Positions 1 through 6,853 are shown, counted from the stretch's first letter. The stretch: DNA of 9,199 nt from Flavobacteriaceae bacterium (GCA_023301205.1 JALZVC010000134.1:1-9199), one strand, 5' to 3'. Translations and numbers: made by a program. Notes: generated by a model from the sequence alone, not told the origin.

Positions 1-419
1 TTTGATTTTTGCTTTGAAGGATTCTGCAGAAGCATTTGTGCTTCGGTTATCAAAATAGTTTAATATGGATCTATAATTAAGATGTATTGTATTTGCTATT
101 GAATTAAATGCTTTAAAGCCTGTTTTTTTCTACAACGTTATACCAATATGCTAATTTTGTGTAGGCTATTTCTTTTGATTTTTTGTTGTTGAAAATATTT
201 CTTAAACCCTGTACTAGATTAAATGCAACCTTAATATCTGGGTATTCAATGAAAAAGATCTTGCTTCTCTGGCATTTGCATTCTGTCCATCCAGTTAGAA
301 GGATCTTTGTAGGGTAAATATCTACTTCTAGCTAAGAGTTGTTTTAAAGTAACGTCATTTGACAGTAGCTCTGAAGTGTGTTTTAAGGATTTATTTCTAG
401 CATATTCTATGTACATGCG
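1..419 (-). pseudogene. ISAon1-like transposase, C-terminal remnant with two frameshifts, cut by window edge
   Basis: Read on the minus strand, this stretch spells the C-terminal part of a Bacteroidota DDE transposase in three successive frames. Frame one (419 to 246) contains LKQLLARSRYLPYK and ends at TGA. Frame two picks up near 250 with IEYPDIKVAFNLVQGLRNIF and ends at TAA (115-113) just after a run of seven A. Frame three continues from about 120 with GFKAFNSIANT and then YFDNRSTNASAESF, and stays open to position 1. These blocks follow in the order expected for ISAon1-type transposases (ISL3-like DDE fold), as I recall them. Each break is explained by a single extra base. A TAA at 422-420 lies just upstream, and no N-terminal or catalytic portion is recognisable beyond about 420. 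The gene is therefore 5'-truncated and dead. The remaining C-terminus would lie left of the window. The exact IS name is uncertain. Confidence 0.85.
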
Positions 420-475
420 TTACGAAGAAGGTCTTTAACTCACCTTGTAATTTAGGTACTTAGTGAAAAGCGTTA

Positions 476-508
476 GTTTATTAATACAAATATTTTGTAT
501 TAATAAAC
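476..508. repeat. Perfect AT-rich inverted repeat, possible terminator
   Basis: Two perfectly complementary 15-base arms (476-490, GTTTATTAATACAAA, and 494-508) are separated by only TAT. The element sits 30 bases beyond the stop of the minus-strand ZIP gene and about 60 bases before the transposase remnant. A second, weaker stem (515-522 with 533-540) overlaps the ZIP stop codon. Together they could end the methyltransferase-ZIP transcript, but neither is GC-rich nor followed by a clear T-run, so a canonical intrinsic terminator is not shown. It might instead be a DNA-binding palindrome or mobile-element debris. The rest of 420-537 holds nothing else I can support. Confidence 0.6.
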
Positions 509-537
509 GTCATTTAACTTTTAATAAAACAGAAAAG

Positions 538-1209
538 TTAAAGTGTAAAAGCAATAATGATAGCCACCAGAATAGTAATAAACTTAGATAAGTTGAAAGT
601 GTGATCCTTGCTGCTTTCAAAAAGGATCGTGGTAGACACGTGTAAAAACATACCTATAGTTATAGCAAATATTTCTGTACTATATGTATGTAAAAAGTTA
701 ACGTGGTGCATTAAATACGAACCCAATGGTGTCATTAATGCAAACAAAAGCATAAAAGAGATGGTAATTAGTTTACTATATTTTGCTTGTAAGAAAAAAA
801 CAGATAAAATGATAGCTACCGGAATTTTATGGATAATAATGGCAAGCATCATATTGTTTTCTTCGACCACTGGTATACCTTCTATTAATGCGTGTATAGA
901 GAGACTAATAAATAGTAATACTGGAAACGTATCTTTTAAAGCGTGTATGTGTACGTGTCCGTGTTCTGCTCCTTTTGAGAAAAACTCTAAGCATATTTGT
1001 AATAGCAAGCCAGCCATAATGTAAAGCCCTACATCTTTATTCTGTGCCATAAAAACTTCTGGCAACAATTCAAAAACAGTAATAGATAGTAAAAATGCAC
1101 CACTAAAAGCAAGGTATAGAGGCATATACTTGATAGACTTGTTTTTAAATAGTAAGGCTATTAAAAAACCAATTAATACCGATAAAAATAAATAGGTGTA
1201 CATTTTCAT
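538..1209 (-). CDS. ZIP family divalent metal transporter
   Basis: Predicted inner-membrane ZIP-type permease of 223 residues, which would import zinc or a related divalent cation. The family signature is visible: SIHALIEGIP (His106, Glu110) in the fourth helix and HKIPVA (His127) in the fifth, the residues that form the metal site in ZIP proteins. A cytosolic-type histidine loop, HGHVHIH (His83, 85, 87, 89), lies before them. FELLPE near residue 46 matches the conserved second-helix motif. Hydrophobic stretches support about eight membrane helices. Its ATG overlaps the TGA of the upstream methyltransferase (ATGA), so the two are co-transcribed and probably translationally coupled. An alternative ATG lies two codons in. 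The metal is not decided by sequence, and no metal-regulator site was recognised upstream. Confidence 0.9.
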   Translation of the reverse strand: MKMYTYLFLSVLIGFLIALLFKNKSIKYMPLYLAFSGAFLLSITVFELLPEVFMAQNKDVGLYIMAGLLLQICLEFFSKGAEHGHVHIHALKDTFPVLLFISLSIHALIEGIPVVEENNMMLAIIIHKIPVAIILSVFFLQAKYSKLITISFMLLFALMTPLGSYLMHHVNFLHTYSTEIFAITIGMFLHVSTTILFESSKDHTFNLSKFITILVAIIIAFTL

Positions 1210-1937
1210 TTAAATATAAGTATTAGTCGTTTAGATTTCTCTTTACTAAACTCAGACAACGAATAATCGCCAAAAATTTTCACTAATTCTATATTACAAG
1301 CCTCAAAGTAAGATTGAAAATGAGATACTGTTAATGCCCTAACTTTTTCAGAAAAAGTATATGGAACTCCATCTACCGTAAATTTAATATGCTTTAATAT
1401 AAAACCATCCTTGATTTCACGGTTGATATTAAAGGTAATCCCGTCCACTACTTTAATCTCTTCAGGGACTAAGTTATTTTGCACATAAGTAACATTTAAA
1501 AAATCGATTACACCATAGCCGCCAGGTTTTAGTTCTTTTACAATGGCTTGTATTGTTCTAAGGTTATCTTCTTCTTTATCAAAATAACCAAAGCTTGTAA
1601 ACAAATTAAAAACTGCGTCAAACTTTTCATCTAAGGGTAAACACATGTCGTGTACCTTAAATGTAACATTCTTGCTTTCTTGTTTTTTTGCTTCAGCAAT
1701 ACTAGCGGGAGATAAATCTACGCCTGTAACCTGGTATCCTAAAGTTCCAAGAAAAACCGAGTGTCTACCTTTACCGCAAGCTAAATCTAGTATGGTTGCG
1801 TCTTTGTTTAAATCGAGATGATCAGTGAGTTTAGTCATAAATAATCCCGCCTCATCGTAATTACGTTCACTGTATAAAATATGATAGAACGGTGTGTTAA
1901 ACCATGAGCTGTACCAATTATCTTTTTCTTTTTCCAT
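1206..1937 (-). CDS. Class I SAM-dependent methyltransferase, substrate unknown
   Basis: A 243-residue Rossmann-fold methyltransferase of the Methyltransf_25/11 type. SAM motif I is ILDLACGKGRH (Asp51, Gly55, Gly57), the acidic motif II end is VTGVDLS (Asp74), HDM (Asp97) fits the adenine-binding position, and VFNLFTSFGYF (109-119) is the motif IV region. The N-terminus (NWYSSWFNTPFYHILY) resembles a group of small uncharacterised bacterial methyltransferases. Nothing identifies the acceptor, which could be a small molecule, protein or RNA. The ATG at 1937 is preceded by a TATTTTTG promoter box ending 18 bases upstream, giving a very short leader. The gene ends in an ATGA overlap with the ZIP transporter. 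I see no reason to tie its chemistry to metal transport beyond co-expression. Confidence 0.88.
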   Translation of the reverse strand: MEKEKDNWYSSWFNTPFYHILYSERNYDEAGLFMTKLTDHLDLNKDATILDLACGKGRHSVFLGTLGYQVTGVDLSPASIAEAKKQESKNVTFKVHDMCLPLDEKFDAVFNLFTSFGYFDKEEDNLRTIQAIVKELKPGGYGVIDFLNVTYVQNNLVPEEIKVVDGITFNINREIKDGFILKHIKFTVDGVPYTFSEKVRALTVSHFQSYFEACNIELVKIFGDYSLSEFSKEKSKRLILIFK

Positions 1938-1955
1938 GCTTCTCTAATGTAGGTG

Positions 1956-1974
1956 CAAAAATACTGTATTTTTG
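1956..1974. promoter_or_regulatory. Back-to-back divergent -7 promoter boxes in a palindrome
   Basis: The sequence CAAAAATACTGTATTTTTG is palindromic apart from its centre base. It contains TATTTTTG on the plus strand (1967-1974) and the same word on the minus strand (1963-1956). Both fit the Bacteroidota -7 consensus TAnnTTTG. The minus box serves the methyltransferase-ZIP unit (ATG 18 bases away); the plus box would serve the THUMP methyltransferase with a leader of roughly 85-90 bases. No convincing -33 TTG was found at the usual spacing for either, so the promoter call is tentative. Confidence 0.5.
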
Positions 1975-2067
1975 TGCTGGATTATAGTCATCGAGGCTTT
2001 TGCGATACTTTTTTTACTAATTTGACTTTAGATAATATATAGTTACCCACACACGCGGGAAATAAAT

Positions 2068-3231
2068 ATGGAAAAAAACTTTAAAATGGTAGCAAAGACC
2101 TTGTTTGGTCTTGAAGAGGTATTGGCGCAAGAATTAAGAAAACTTGGAGCCTCTAATGTAGAGATAGGAGTGCGAATGGTTTCTTTTGAAGGAGACACTG
2201 GCTTTATGTATAAAGCAAACCTATGTTGTAGAACCGCAATAAAAATATTAAAACCTATTACTGGTTTTAATGTATTTACAGAAGATGATATATACAATAA
2301 AGTAAAAGCCATACCTTGGGAAAAATATATGGAATCTAAGGGTAGCCTTGCCGTAGATGCCACTGTGCACTCTAAACAATTTACGCATTCTCAGTACATT
2401 GCTTTAAAAACTAAAGATGCTATAGTAGATCGGTTTAGAGAAAAAGAAGGCGTACGCCCAGATGTAGATCTTGACCATCCTACACTTAGAATCAACATAC
2501 ATATAGATCGTAATATTTGCACTGTTAGTATAGATAGCTCAGGTCAATCCCTACATAAACGTGGGTATAAAACAGAAGCTACTTTTGCTCCAATTAATGA
2601 GGTGCTTGCAGCAGGTATGATTATGCTTTCTGGCTGGAACGGTCAGTGTGATTTTATGGACCCTATGTGTGGTAGTGGTACCATTGTGGCAGAAGCCGCA
2701 ATGATTGCTTGTAATATACCGCCTAATTTAAACAAAGATGAATTTGGTTTTGAAACTTGGCTAGATTTTGATGTCGAGCTTTATGAATTGATAGAGAATG
2801 CAGCGCTTAAAAAAATAAAAGACTATCATTTTAATATATACGCATCAGATACAGATTATACAGCGCTTAGTAAAGCTAAACAAAATGTGAAAAATGCGAA
2901 CTTAGATGAATTTATAACCTTTGAGCAGGCAGATTTTTTTGAGACTAAAAAAGAGAGCGAACGTGCATTGTATGTTATGTTTAATCCGCCATATGACGAG
3001 CGTTTAAGTATTGATAATATAGAGTATTTTTATGGGCAAATAGGGAACACCTTAAAGCGTGGATTTCCAGATACACAGGCCTGGATGATTACTTCTAATC
3101 TAGAAGCGCTTAAGAGTGTAGGTCTAAGGCCTTCCAAGAAGATTAAATTGTTTAACGGGCAGTTAGAGAGTAAATTTGTACGTTACGATATTTACGAAGG
3201 TAGCAAAAAGGCGAGCAAGAATAATTATTAA
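2068..3231 (+). CDS. THUMP-domain 23S rRNA guanine-N2 methyltransferase, RlmL type
   Basis: A 387-residue RNA methyltransferase with an N-terminal ferredoxin-like/THUMP region (about 1-155, starting KMVAKTLFGLEEVLAQEL) and a C-terminal Rossmann catalytic domain. The catalytic half has LHKRGYK (162-168), SAM motif I MDPMCGSGTIVAEAA (Asp198, Gly202, Gly204) and motif IV NPPYDERL (306-313), the N-P-P-Y signature of exocyclic-amino (m2G) methylation. It matches the RlmL half of E. coli RlmKL, which modifies G2445 of 23S rRNA. The RlmK half is absent, as is usual in the single-domain homologues of this phylum. E. coli-like site specificity is inferred, not shown. The ATG at 2068 fits the family N-terminus; a second Met at codon 7 is less likely. 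The next gene begins three bases after its TAA, so they form an operon. Confidence 0.9.
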   Translation: MEKNFKMVAKTLFGLEEVLAQELRKLGASNVEIGVRMVSFEGDTGFMYKANLCCRTAIKILKPITGFNVFTEDDIYNKVKAIPWEKYMESKGSLAVDATVHSKQFTHSQYIALKTKDAIVDRFREKEGVRPDVDLDHPTLRINIHIDRNICTVSIDSSGQSLHKRGYKTEATFAPINEVLAAGMIMLSGWNGQCDFMDPMCGSGTIVAEAAMIACNIPPNLNKDEFGFETWLDFDVELYELIENAALKKIKDYHFNIYASDTDYTALSKAKQNVKNANLDEFITFEQADFFETKKESERALYVMFNPPYDERLSIDNIEYFYGQIGNTLKRGFPDTQAWMITSNLEALKSVGLRPSKKIKLFNGQLESKFVRYDIYEGSKKASKNNY

Positions 3232-3234
3232 CTT

Positions 3235-3858
3235 TTGAGAGTACAATCAAAAAATGAGGAATTATGGAATGTAATTACTCACGGTGCAGGATTTTTAGCG
3301 AGCATAATAGGTCTTGTTGTATTACTTCGGAAATATGATGGATATACAACGACTGCTGTTATTTCACTAACAATTTATGGAGCAAGTTTAATTACATTAT
3401 ATCTCGTATCGTCGTTATATCATGGAATTACAGATGGTCGAATAAAATTTAAACTTCGTGTTTTAGATCACATTAGTATCTATTTTCTAATTGCCGGCAC
3501 CTATACCCCCGTTTTATTATTAAATCTAACACATTCTTTAGGATGGCCTCTATTATATGCCGTTTGGGGATGTGCAGGTCTAGGACTACTATTAAAGCTG
3601 TTTTTTACAGGACGTTTTGAAATAGTGTCGTTGTTGCTGTATTTAGGTATGGGGTGGCTTATTGTATTTGATTTTCCTGAATTAACAAGAGTAATGCCAC
3701 AGGGAGGTATTTACCTAATAGTAGTTGGAGGTGCATTTTATATGGGAGGAATCGTATTTTACGTTTGGGAAAAATTAAAATACAATCACGTGATATGGCA
3801 TCTATTTGTGCTAGCAGGTAGCACCGCACACTTTTTTATGATTTTAAATTACCTCTAG
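3235..3858 (+). CDS. Hemolysin III / TrhA family seven-helix membrane protein
   Basis: A 207-residue integral membrane protein of the PAQR/hemolysin III family, with about seven helices. Family hallmarks in order: an N-terminal EELWNVITHGAGF, SSLYHG (Ser59, His63), LDHISIYFLIAGTYTPVLL (Asp78, His79) and the C-terminal NHVIWHLFVLAGSTAHF (His185, His189, His199). Ser59-x3-His63, Asp78 and His185-x3-His189 correspond to the metal-site residues of PAQR proteins. Members are called hemolysins historically; a role in membrane lipid or fluidity control is more plausible than haemolysis, but activity here is unknown. The start is TTG at 3235: the frame opens only at the TAA of the preceding gene, with CTT between, and the next in-frame Met is at residue 139, far inside the family domain. 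No Shine-Dalgarno sequence is visible, so expression probably depends on coupling to the upstream gene. Confidence 0.9.
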   Translation: MRVQSKNEELWNVITHGAGFLASIIGLVVLLRKYDGYTTTAVISLTIYGASLITLYLVSSLYHGITDGRIKFKLRVLDHISIYFLIAGTYTPVLLLNLTHSLGWPLLYAVWGCAGLGLLLKLFFTGRFEIVSLLLYLGMGWLIVFDFPELTRVMPQGGIYLIVVGGAFYMGGIVFYVWEKLKYNHVIWHLFVLAGSTAHFFMILNYL

Positions 3859-3859
3859 A

Positions 3860-4555
3860 TTATTTTTCAAATAAAGGAATTAAATAAGAAATAGCGTATC
3901 CAAAACCTGCGCCAAAATCACTAAAATCATTTACTTGATTAAAACCAGGAATGTAGATATTGCCAAAATTATCTGGACTTTCGTCTGCTACTTTTCCTTT
4001 TAATTCTGCATGAATATCGATATATAAATTTTTTGCAATCTCTGTTTTTATGCCCAGTTGTAACTCGGCCCAGTGTGCAGTTAATCCATTAAATTTTTGA
4101 TTTGCAATAACCGTATTTCCAGGAAAAGTTTGGTCCGTTATAAATACGCGAAAGGCGAGAAGCTCTTGGCTAAAAGAAGCAAAACCGTACCTTATACCGG
4201 CATAAATGCTATTATTTAAACCTAACCAGTTTTTATGCGTATTAATATTGACACCTATTTTAGCATAGCTACCTCGTGTTATTACGTTTAAGTTTTCTTC
4301 AAAAAAACTCCTCCTTTCGTTTCCAAATTCTGCAGCCAAATAAGTATTTTTAGTGTATCTGTAATCTGCGACAAGTTGAAAGCCACTATATTTATTATCA
4401 ACCAGAGTTCTAATTGGTTTCGACAGGTCTATGCCTAACCGAAGGCCGTGTTTAATTTTAAGGGTATCTAATACAGGTTCTGTTTCTTGCCCCATTATAG
4501 AAAATGAAGCGCAAACAATACTAATGAAAGATAGTAATATGACTTTGATTTTCAT
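3860..4555 (-). CDS. DUF6048 family protein, probable outer-membrane beta-barrel
   Basis: A 231-residue exported protein. Residues 1-22 form a signal peptide (positive MKIK, hydrophobic core, likely cleavage before QE near residue 23). The mature part is rich in alternating hydrophobic/aromatic strands such as GFQLVADYRY, TYLAAEFGNERR and AHWAELQLGI. It ends in a strand-like SYLIPLFEK, suggesting a small outer-membrane beta-barrel. It corresponds to the Bacteroidota family DUF6048, which I recall as adjacent to DUF6452 and rlmD; no function is established. The gene begins inside the 3' end of the DUF6452 gene (35-base overlap in another frame), so translation is likely coupled. Its stop lies one base from that of the convergent hemolysin III gene, leaving no room for a separate terminator. 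Confidence 0.8.
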   Translation of the reverse strand: MKIKVILLSFISIVCASFSIMGQETEPVLDTLKIKHGLRLGIDLSKPIRTLVDNKYSGFQLVADYRYTKNTYLAAEFGNERRSFFEENLNVITRGSYAKIGVNINTHKNWLGLNNSIYAGIRYGFASFSQELLAFRVFITDQTFPGNTVIANQKFNGLTAHWAELQLGIKTEIAKNLYIDIHAELKGKVADESPDNFGNIYIPGFNQVNDFSDFGAGFGYAISYLIPLFEK

Positions 4556-5033
4556 TTTCTACTGTAGTTTGGTTTATGCTGATATCAAGAATCCACGATG
4601 CACTATCGTTGTCTGAATCTGTCACATTTTCGCTGAAAGCTAATTCATTAAAAATAGTTTTAAAACTGCATGCTCTGTTTATATAAATATTTTCTCTCAA
4701 ATAAGTAGTCAAGTACACGTCTGTAATTTCTGTTGTTGTAGCTGTAGCTGCTTGTATTAATTGATATTGCGTATTATCTACGGCGGTTCTAAGAGGTATT
4801 GCTATAGAATCTGTAGTTACCTCAGAAATAATATTAACTGCTGGCGAATAATCGCCTATAACAGATAAGCCAACTACTTGTTTGGGCTCGTCACGATTTA
4901 AAAAATCTTTAAAAGTTATAATTAATAGTGGGGTAGTGGGCACATTAGGATCGCAAATATCATCACGGGTACATCCTGTAAACAGGAGTGTAATTGCGAG
5001 TAGTATTTGTGGCCAAAATTTTAACAAATTCAT
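4521..5033 (-). CDS. DUF6452 family lipoprotein
   Basis: A 170-residue predicted lipoprotein. The N-terminus has a signal peptide ending in the lipobox LLFTGC, so Cys21 would be lipidated. The mature start CTRDDICDPN (second Cys27) followed by TPLLIITFKD matches the DUF6452 family of flavobacteria as I know it. The rest is a beta-rich domain of unknown function, probably at the periplasmic face of a membrane. Its ATG directly abuts the TAA of rlmD (TAAATG) and its 3' end overlaps the DUF6048 start by 35 bases. The tight three-gene packing argues for a common transcript and possibly joint action of DUF6452 and DUF6048 in the envelope; a link to rRNA methylation is not evident. Confidence 0.82.
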   Translation of the reverse strand: MNLLKFWPQILLAITLLFTGCTRDDICDPNVPTTPLLIITFKDFLNRDEPKQVVGLSVIGDYSPAVNIISEVTTDSIAIPLRTAVDNTQYQLIQAATATTTEITDVYLTTYLRENIYINRACSFKTIFNELAFSENVTDSDNDSASWILDISINQTTVENENQSHITIFH

Positions 5034-6443
5034 TTATCGTCTTTCTAAAAGTACAACGTTCTCTACGTGGTACGTTTGCGGAAACATATCTACAGACTGG
5101 ATCTTGGTTACTTTATAGTTGTCATTTAATAACGCTAAATCACGTGCTTGTGTTGCACTGTTGCAACTTACGTATACAATTTTGGCTGCATTAAGATGTA
5201 TTAATTGTTGGACTACATCTGCGTGCATACCATCTCTAGGCGGGTCTGTAATTACTACATCTGCCTTTCCGTTTGCCTTTACAAAATCTTCTGTAAAAAC
5301 TTTTTTCATATCACCCACATAAAATTCTGCGTTAGTGATGCCATTGCGTTCTGCGTTTTCTTTAGCCGCAATTATTGCGTCTGGAACAGCCTCTACACCG
5401 ACAACTTTTTTGGCGTTTTTAGCTACAAACAAAGCGATAGTACCGGTTCCAGTGTATAAGTCATAAACTAACTCGTCACCGGTAAGTCCTGCAAAATCTC
5501 TTGTTATTTTATATAATTCATGGGCTTGCTCGCTATTTGTCTGGTAAAATGATTTGGCATTTATTTTAAACGTGAGTCCTTCCATTTCTTCCATAATATG
5601 ATCGTTACCCGCATGTAAAAGGATATCTTGATCGTAAATGGTGTCATTACCTTTGTTGTTAATTACATAAAGTAATGATGTTATTTCAGAAAATTCATTT
5701 TGTATAGCATCTAATAGGCTAACACGTTCTTTTGTATCTTCAAAAAGTTGTAAGAGCACCATTACCGCTCCAGTACTGGATGTACGGATCATCAAGGTTC
5801 TTAGTACTCCCGTTTGATTGCGAACGTTATAAAATGGGATTGCTAATTCTTGTGCTTTTTGCTTTACAAAATCACGAATCGCGTTACTAGGATCACGTTG
5901 TAGATGACAGGTGTTAAGATCTAAAATTTTATCCCACATCCCTGGAATATGAAAGCCAAGGGCATTTTTATTTTCGACGATTTCCTCGCTTCTTATTTGG
6001 TCTAGCGTGAGCCACTTATTAGCGCTAAATGAGAATTCCATTTTGTTGCGATAATAATACTGATTTTCTGCAGCCTTTATCGGTGTAATTTCTGGGAGCT
6101 CTATCTTACCTAAGCGTATTAGATTATTTTCTACTTCTTTCTGCTTATAGAAGAGTTGATGTTCGTAGCCCATATTTTGCCATTTGCATCCTCCACAGGT
6201 TCCAAAATGTTCACACTTAGGTTCAACTCGTTTGTCGGATACCTCCGAAAAAGAAATAGCTGTTCCTTCAAAATATGCTTTCCTTTTCTTGGTGGTTTGT
6301 ATAGTGGCCACATCACCAGGTACGGCATTGTTAATAAAAACAACCCTTCCGTCTGGTGCTTTTGCTACAGATTTTCCTTTTGCACCAGCATCAATTACTA
6401 GCAGGTCTTCTAAAATAATTCTATTGGTTTTTCTTCTTCCCAT
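5034..6443 (-). CDS. rlmD: 23S rRNA (uracil-C5)-methyltransferase RlmD
   Basis: A 469-residue RumA/TrmA-family enzyme that makes 5-methyluridine in 23S rRNA (U1939 in E. coli), using SAM and a 4Fe-4S cluster for RNA binding. An N-terminal TRAM domain spans about 9-65. The cluster ligands are Cys77-x5-Cys83-x2-Cys86 (CEHFGTCGGC) plus Cys179 (LNTCHL). The catalytic domain shows SFYQTN (298-303), SAM motif VYDLYTGTGTIAL (326-338), DPPRDG (400-405), the nucleophile Cys427 in VYVSCNSATQARDL and the base Glu461 in YHVENVV. Length is normal for the family and all key residues are intact. RlmC- or RlmCD-like specificity cannot be ruled out from motifs alone. Start ATG at 6443; a TATTTTTG box ends six bases before it, and an intrinsic terminator lies just upstream. 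It heads the rlmD-DUF6452-DUF6048 unit. Confidence 0.93.
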   Translation of the reverse strand: MGRRKTNRIILEDLLVIDAGAKGKSVAKAPDGRVVFINNAVPGDVATIQTTKKRKAYFEGTAISFSEVSDKRVEPKCEHFGTCGGCKWQNMGYEHQLFYKQKEVENNLIRLGKIELPEITPIKAAENQYYYRNKMEFSFSANKWLTLDQIRSEEIVENKNALGFHIPGMWDKILDLNTCHLQRDPSNAIRDFVKQKAQELAIPFYNVRNQTGVLRTLMIRTSSTGAVMVLLQLFEDTKERVSLLDAIQNEFSEITSLLYVINNKGNDTIYDQDILLHAGNDHIMEEMEGLTFKINAKSFYQTNSEQAHELYKITRDFAGLTGDELVYDLYTGTGTIALFVAKNAKKVVGVEAVPDAIIAAKENAERNGITNAEFYVGDMKKVFTEDFVKANGKADVVITDPPRDGMHADVVQQLIHLNAAKIVYVSCNSATQARDLALLNDNYKVTKIQSVDMFPQTYHVENVVLLERR

Positions 6444-6448
6444 TTCAG

Positions 6449-6456
6449 CAAAAATA
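6449..6456 (-). promoter_or_regulatory. Possible -7 box giving a near-leaderless rlmD transcript
   Basis: TATTTTTG on the minus strand fits TAnnTTTG and ends only five bases before the rlmD ATG at 6443, so initiation would fall at or next to the start codon. No -33 TTG is seen about 20 bases upstream, where the terminator stem lies instead. The word is common in AT-rich sequence, so the call is weak. Confidence 0.3.
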
Positions 6457-6460
6457 ACAT

Positions 6461-6496
6461 AAAAAAAAACGTCACCTATTAGTGGTGACGCTTTTT
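6461..6496 (-). terminator. Intrinsic terminator just upstream of rlmD, bidirectional
   Basis: A 7-bp GC-containing stem (CGTCACC at 6470-6476 with GGTGACG at 6484-6490) closes a 7-base loop. On the minus strand it is followed by nine T (6469-6461); on the plus strand by CTTTTT (6491-6496). The minus-strand version is the stronger. Oddly, no recognisable gene ends here: it lies 18 bases before the rlmD start codon, between divergent genes. It could insulate rlmD, act as a leader attenuator, end a small RNA from 6497-6780, or be left over from a lost gene. Confidence 0.75.
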
Positions 6497-6853
6497 AGCG
6501 GTCACAATTACAAAAATACTAGTTGTTGTATTTTGACGTAAACTTATCAATTATTCTAATATGTAATTTTCTAGCGTTACTCTTTAAAATTTATAAGTTA
6601 AGTGTATTACATATTCAGCGTTATTGCTATATCATTAACGATTAAGTTTGGATATTTAATATATTGCACTTGTTTTTGTATGGCTCTAATGAAGCGGAAA
6701 TTTTGCCCGTTTTTAACATATAGAATTCCTTTAAAAAGATCTTTAATATGTTGAAGTTTAAAGACTTTTTAATTTAGTTTTGTAATCTTTGCACATAGGA
6801 TGATTTCTCTCCCAAAGAAGGAATAGCTTAAGTTTACAAATAAAAATAAGACA
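6497..6853. other. Non-coding spacer between rlmD and rocD
   Basis: No convincing protein gene or structured RNA was found. The content is very AT-rich. On the minus strand a TATTTTTG box lies at 6518-6511, which would place a transcription start just ahead of the terminator stem in front of rlmD. A 25-codon minus-strand reading frame (6719-6642, starting MLKTGKISAS) has AAAGGA upstream of its ATG, but no homology I recognise and no other support. The right end holds the presumed rocD promoter and a leader of about 55 bases. Confidence 0.5.
6783..6791 (+). promoter_or_regulatory. rocD: Candidate rocD -7 promoter box
   Basis: TAATCTTTG, followed by C, resembles the Bacteroidota -7 box TAnnTTTG with one extra spacer base. 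It would place the start near 6797 and give a leader of about 55 bases before the rocD ATG. The nearest upstream TTG (6751-6753) is 29 bases away, too far for a standard -33 element, so support is limited. Confidence 0.35.

Noticed and set aside
351..515. Ten-base direct repeat AACGTCATTT at 351-360 and 506-515, possibly a target-site duplication around an IS end
   Set aside because: The first copy lies inside the transposase-homologous region, so it cannot flank the element; likely chance in AT-rich DNA.
608..1024. 138-codon plus-strand open frame opposite the ZIP gene
   Set aside because: It is a shadow of the minus-strand ZIP gene, whose helices and metal motifs are clear; the plus translation has no family features.
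2068..3231. Possible truncation of RlmKL because the RlmK half is missing
   Set aside because: Single-domain RlmL-type proteins of about 380-390 residues are the normal form outside gammaproteobacteria; both THUMP and catalytic parts are complete.
4490..4515. Cys15 in the DUF6048 signal peptide as a lipobox
   Set aside because: The residues before it (SIV) do not fit a lipobox, and a standard signal-peptidase site near residue 22 is more plausible.
6642..6719. 25-codon minus-strand frame with AAAGGA before its ATG in the rlmD-rocD spacer
   Set aside because: Shine-Dalgarno use is rare in this phylum, the peptide is unrecognised, and frames of this length arise by chance.
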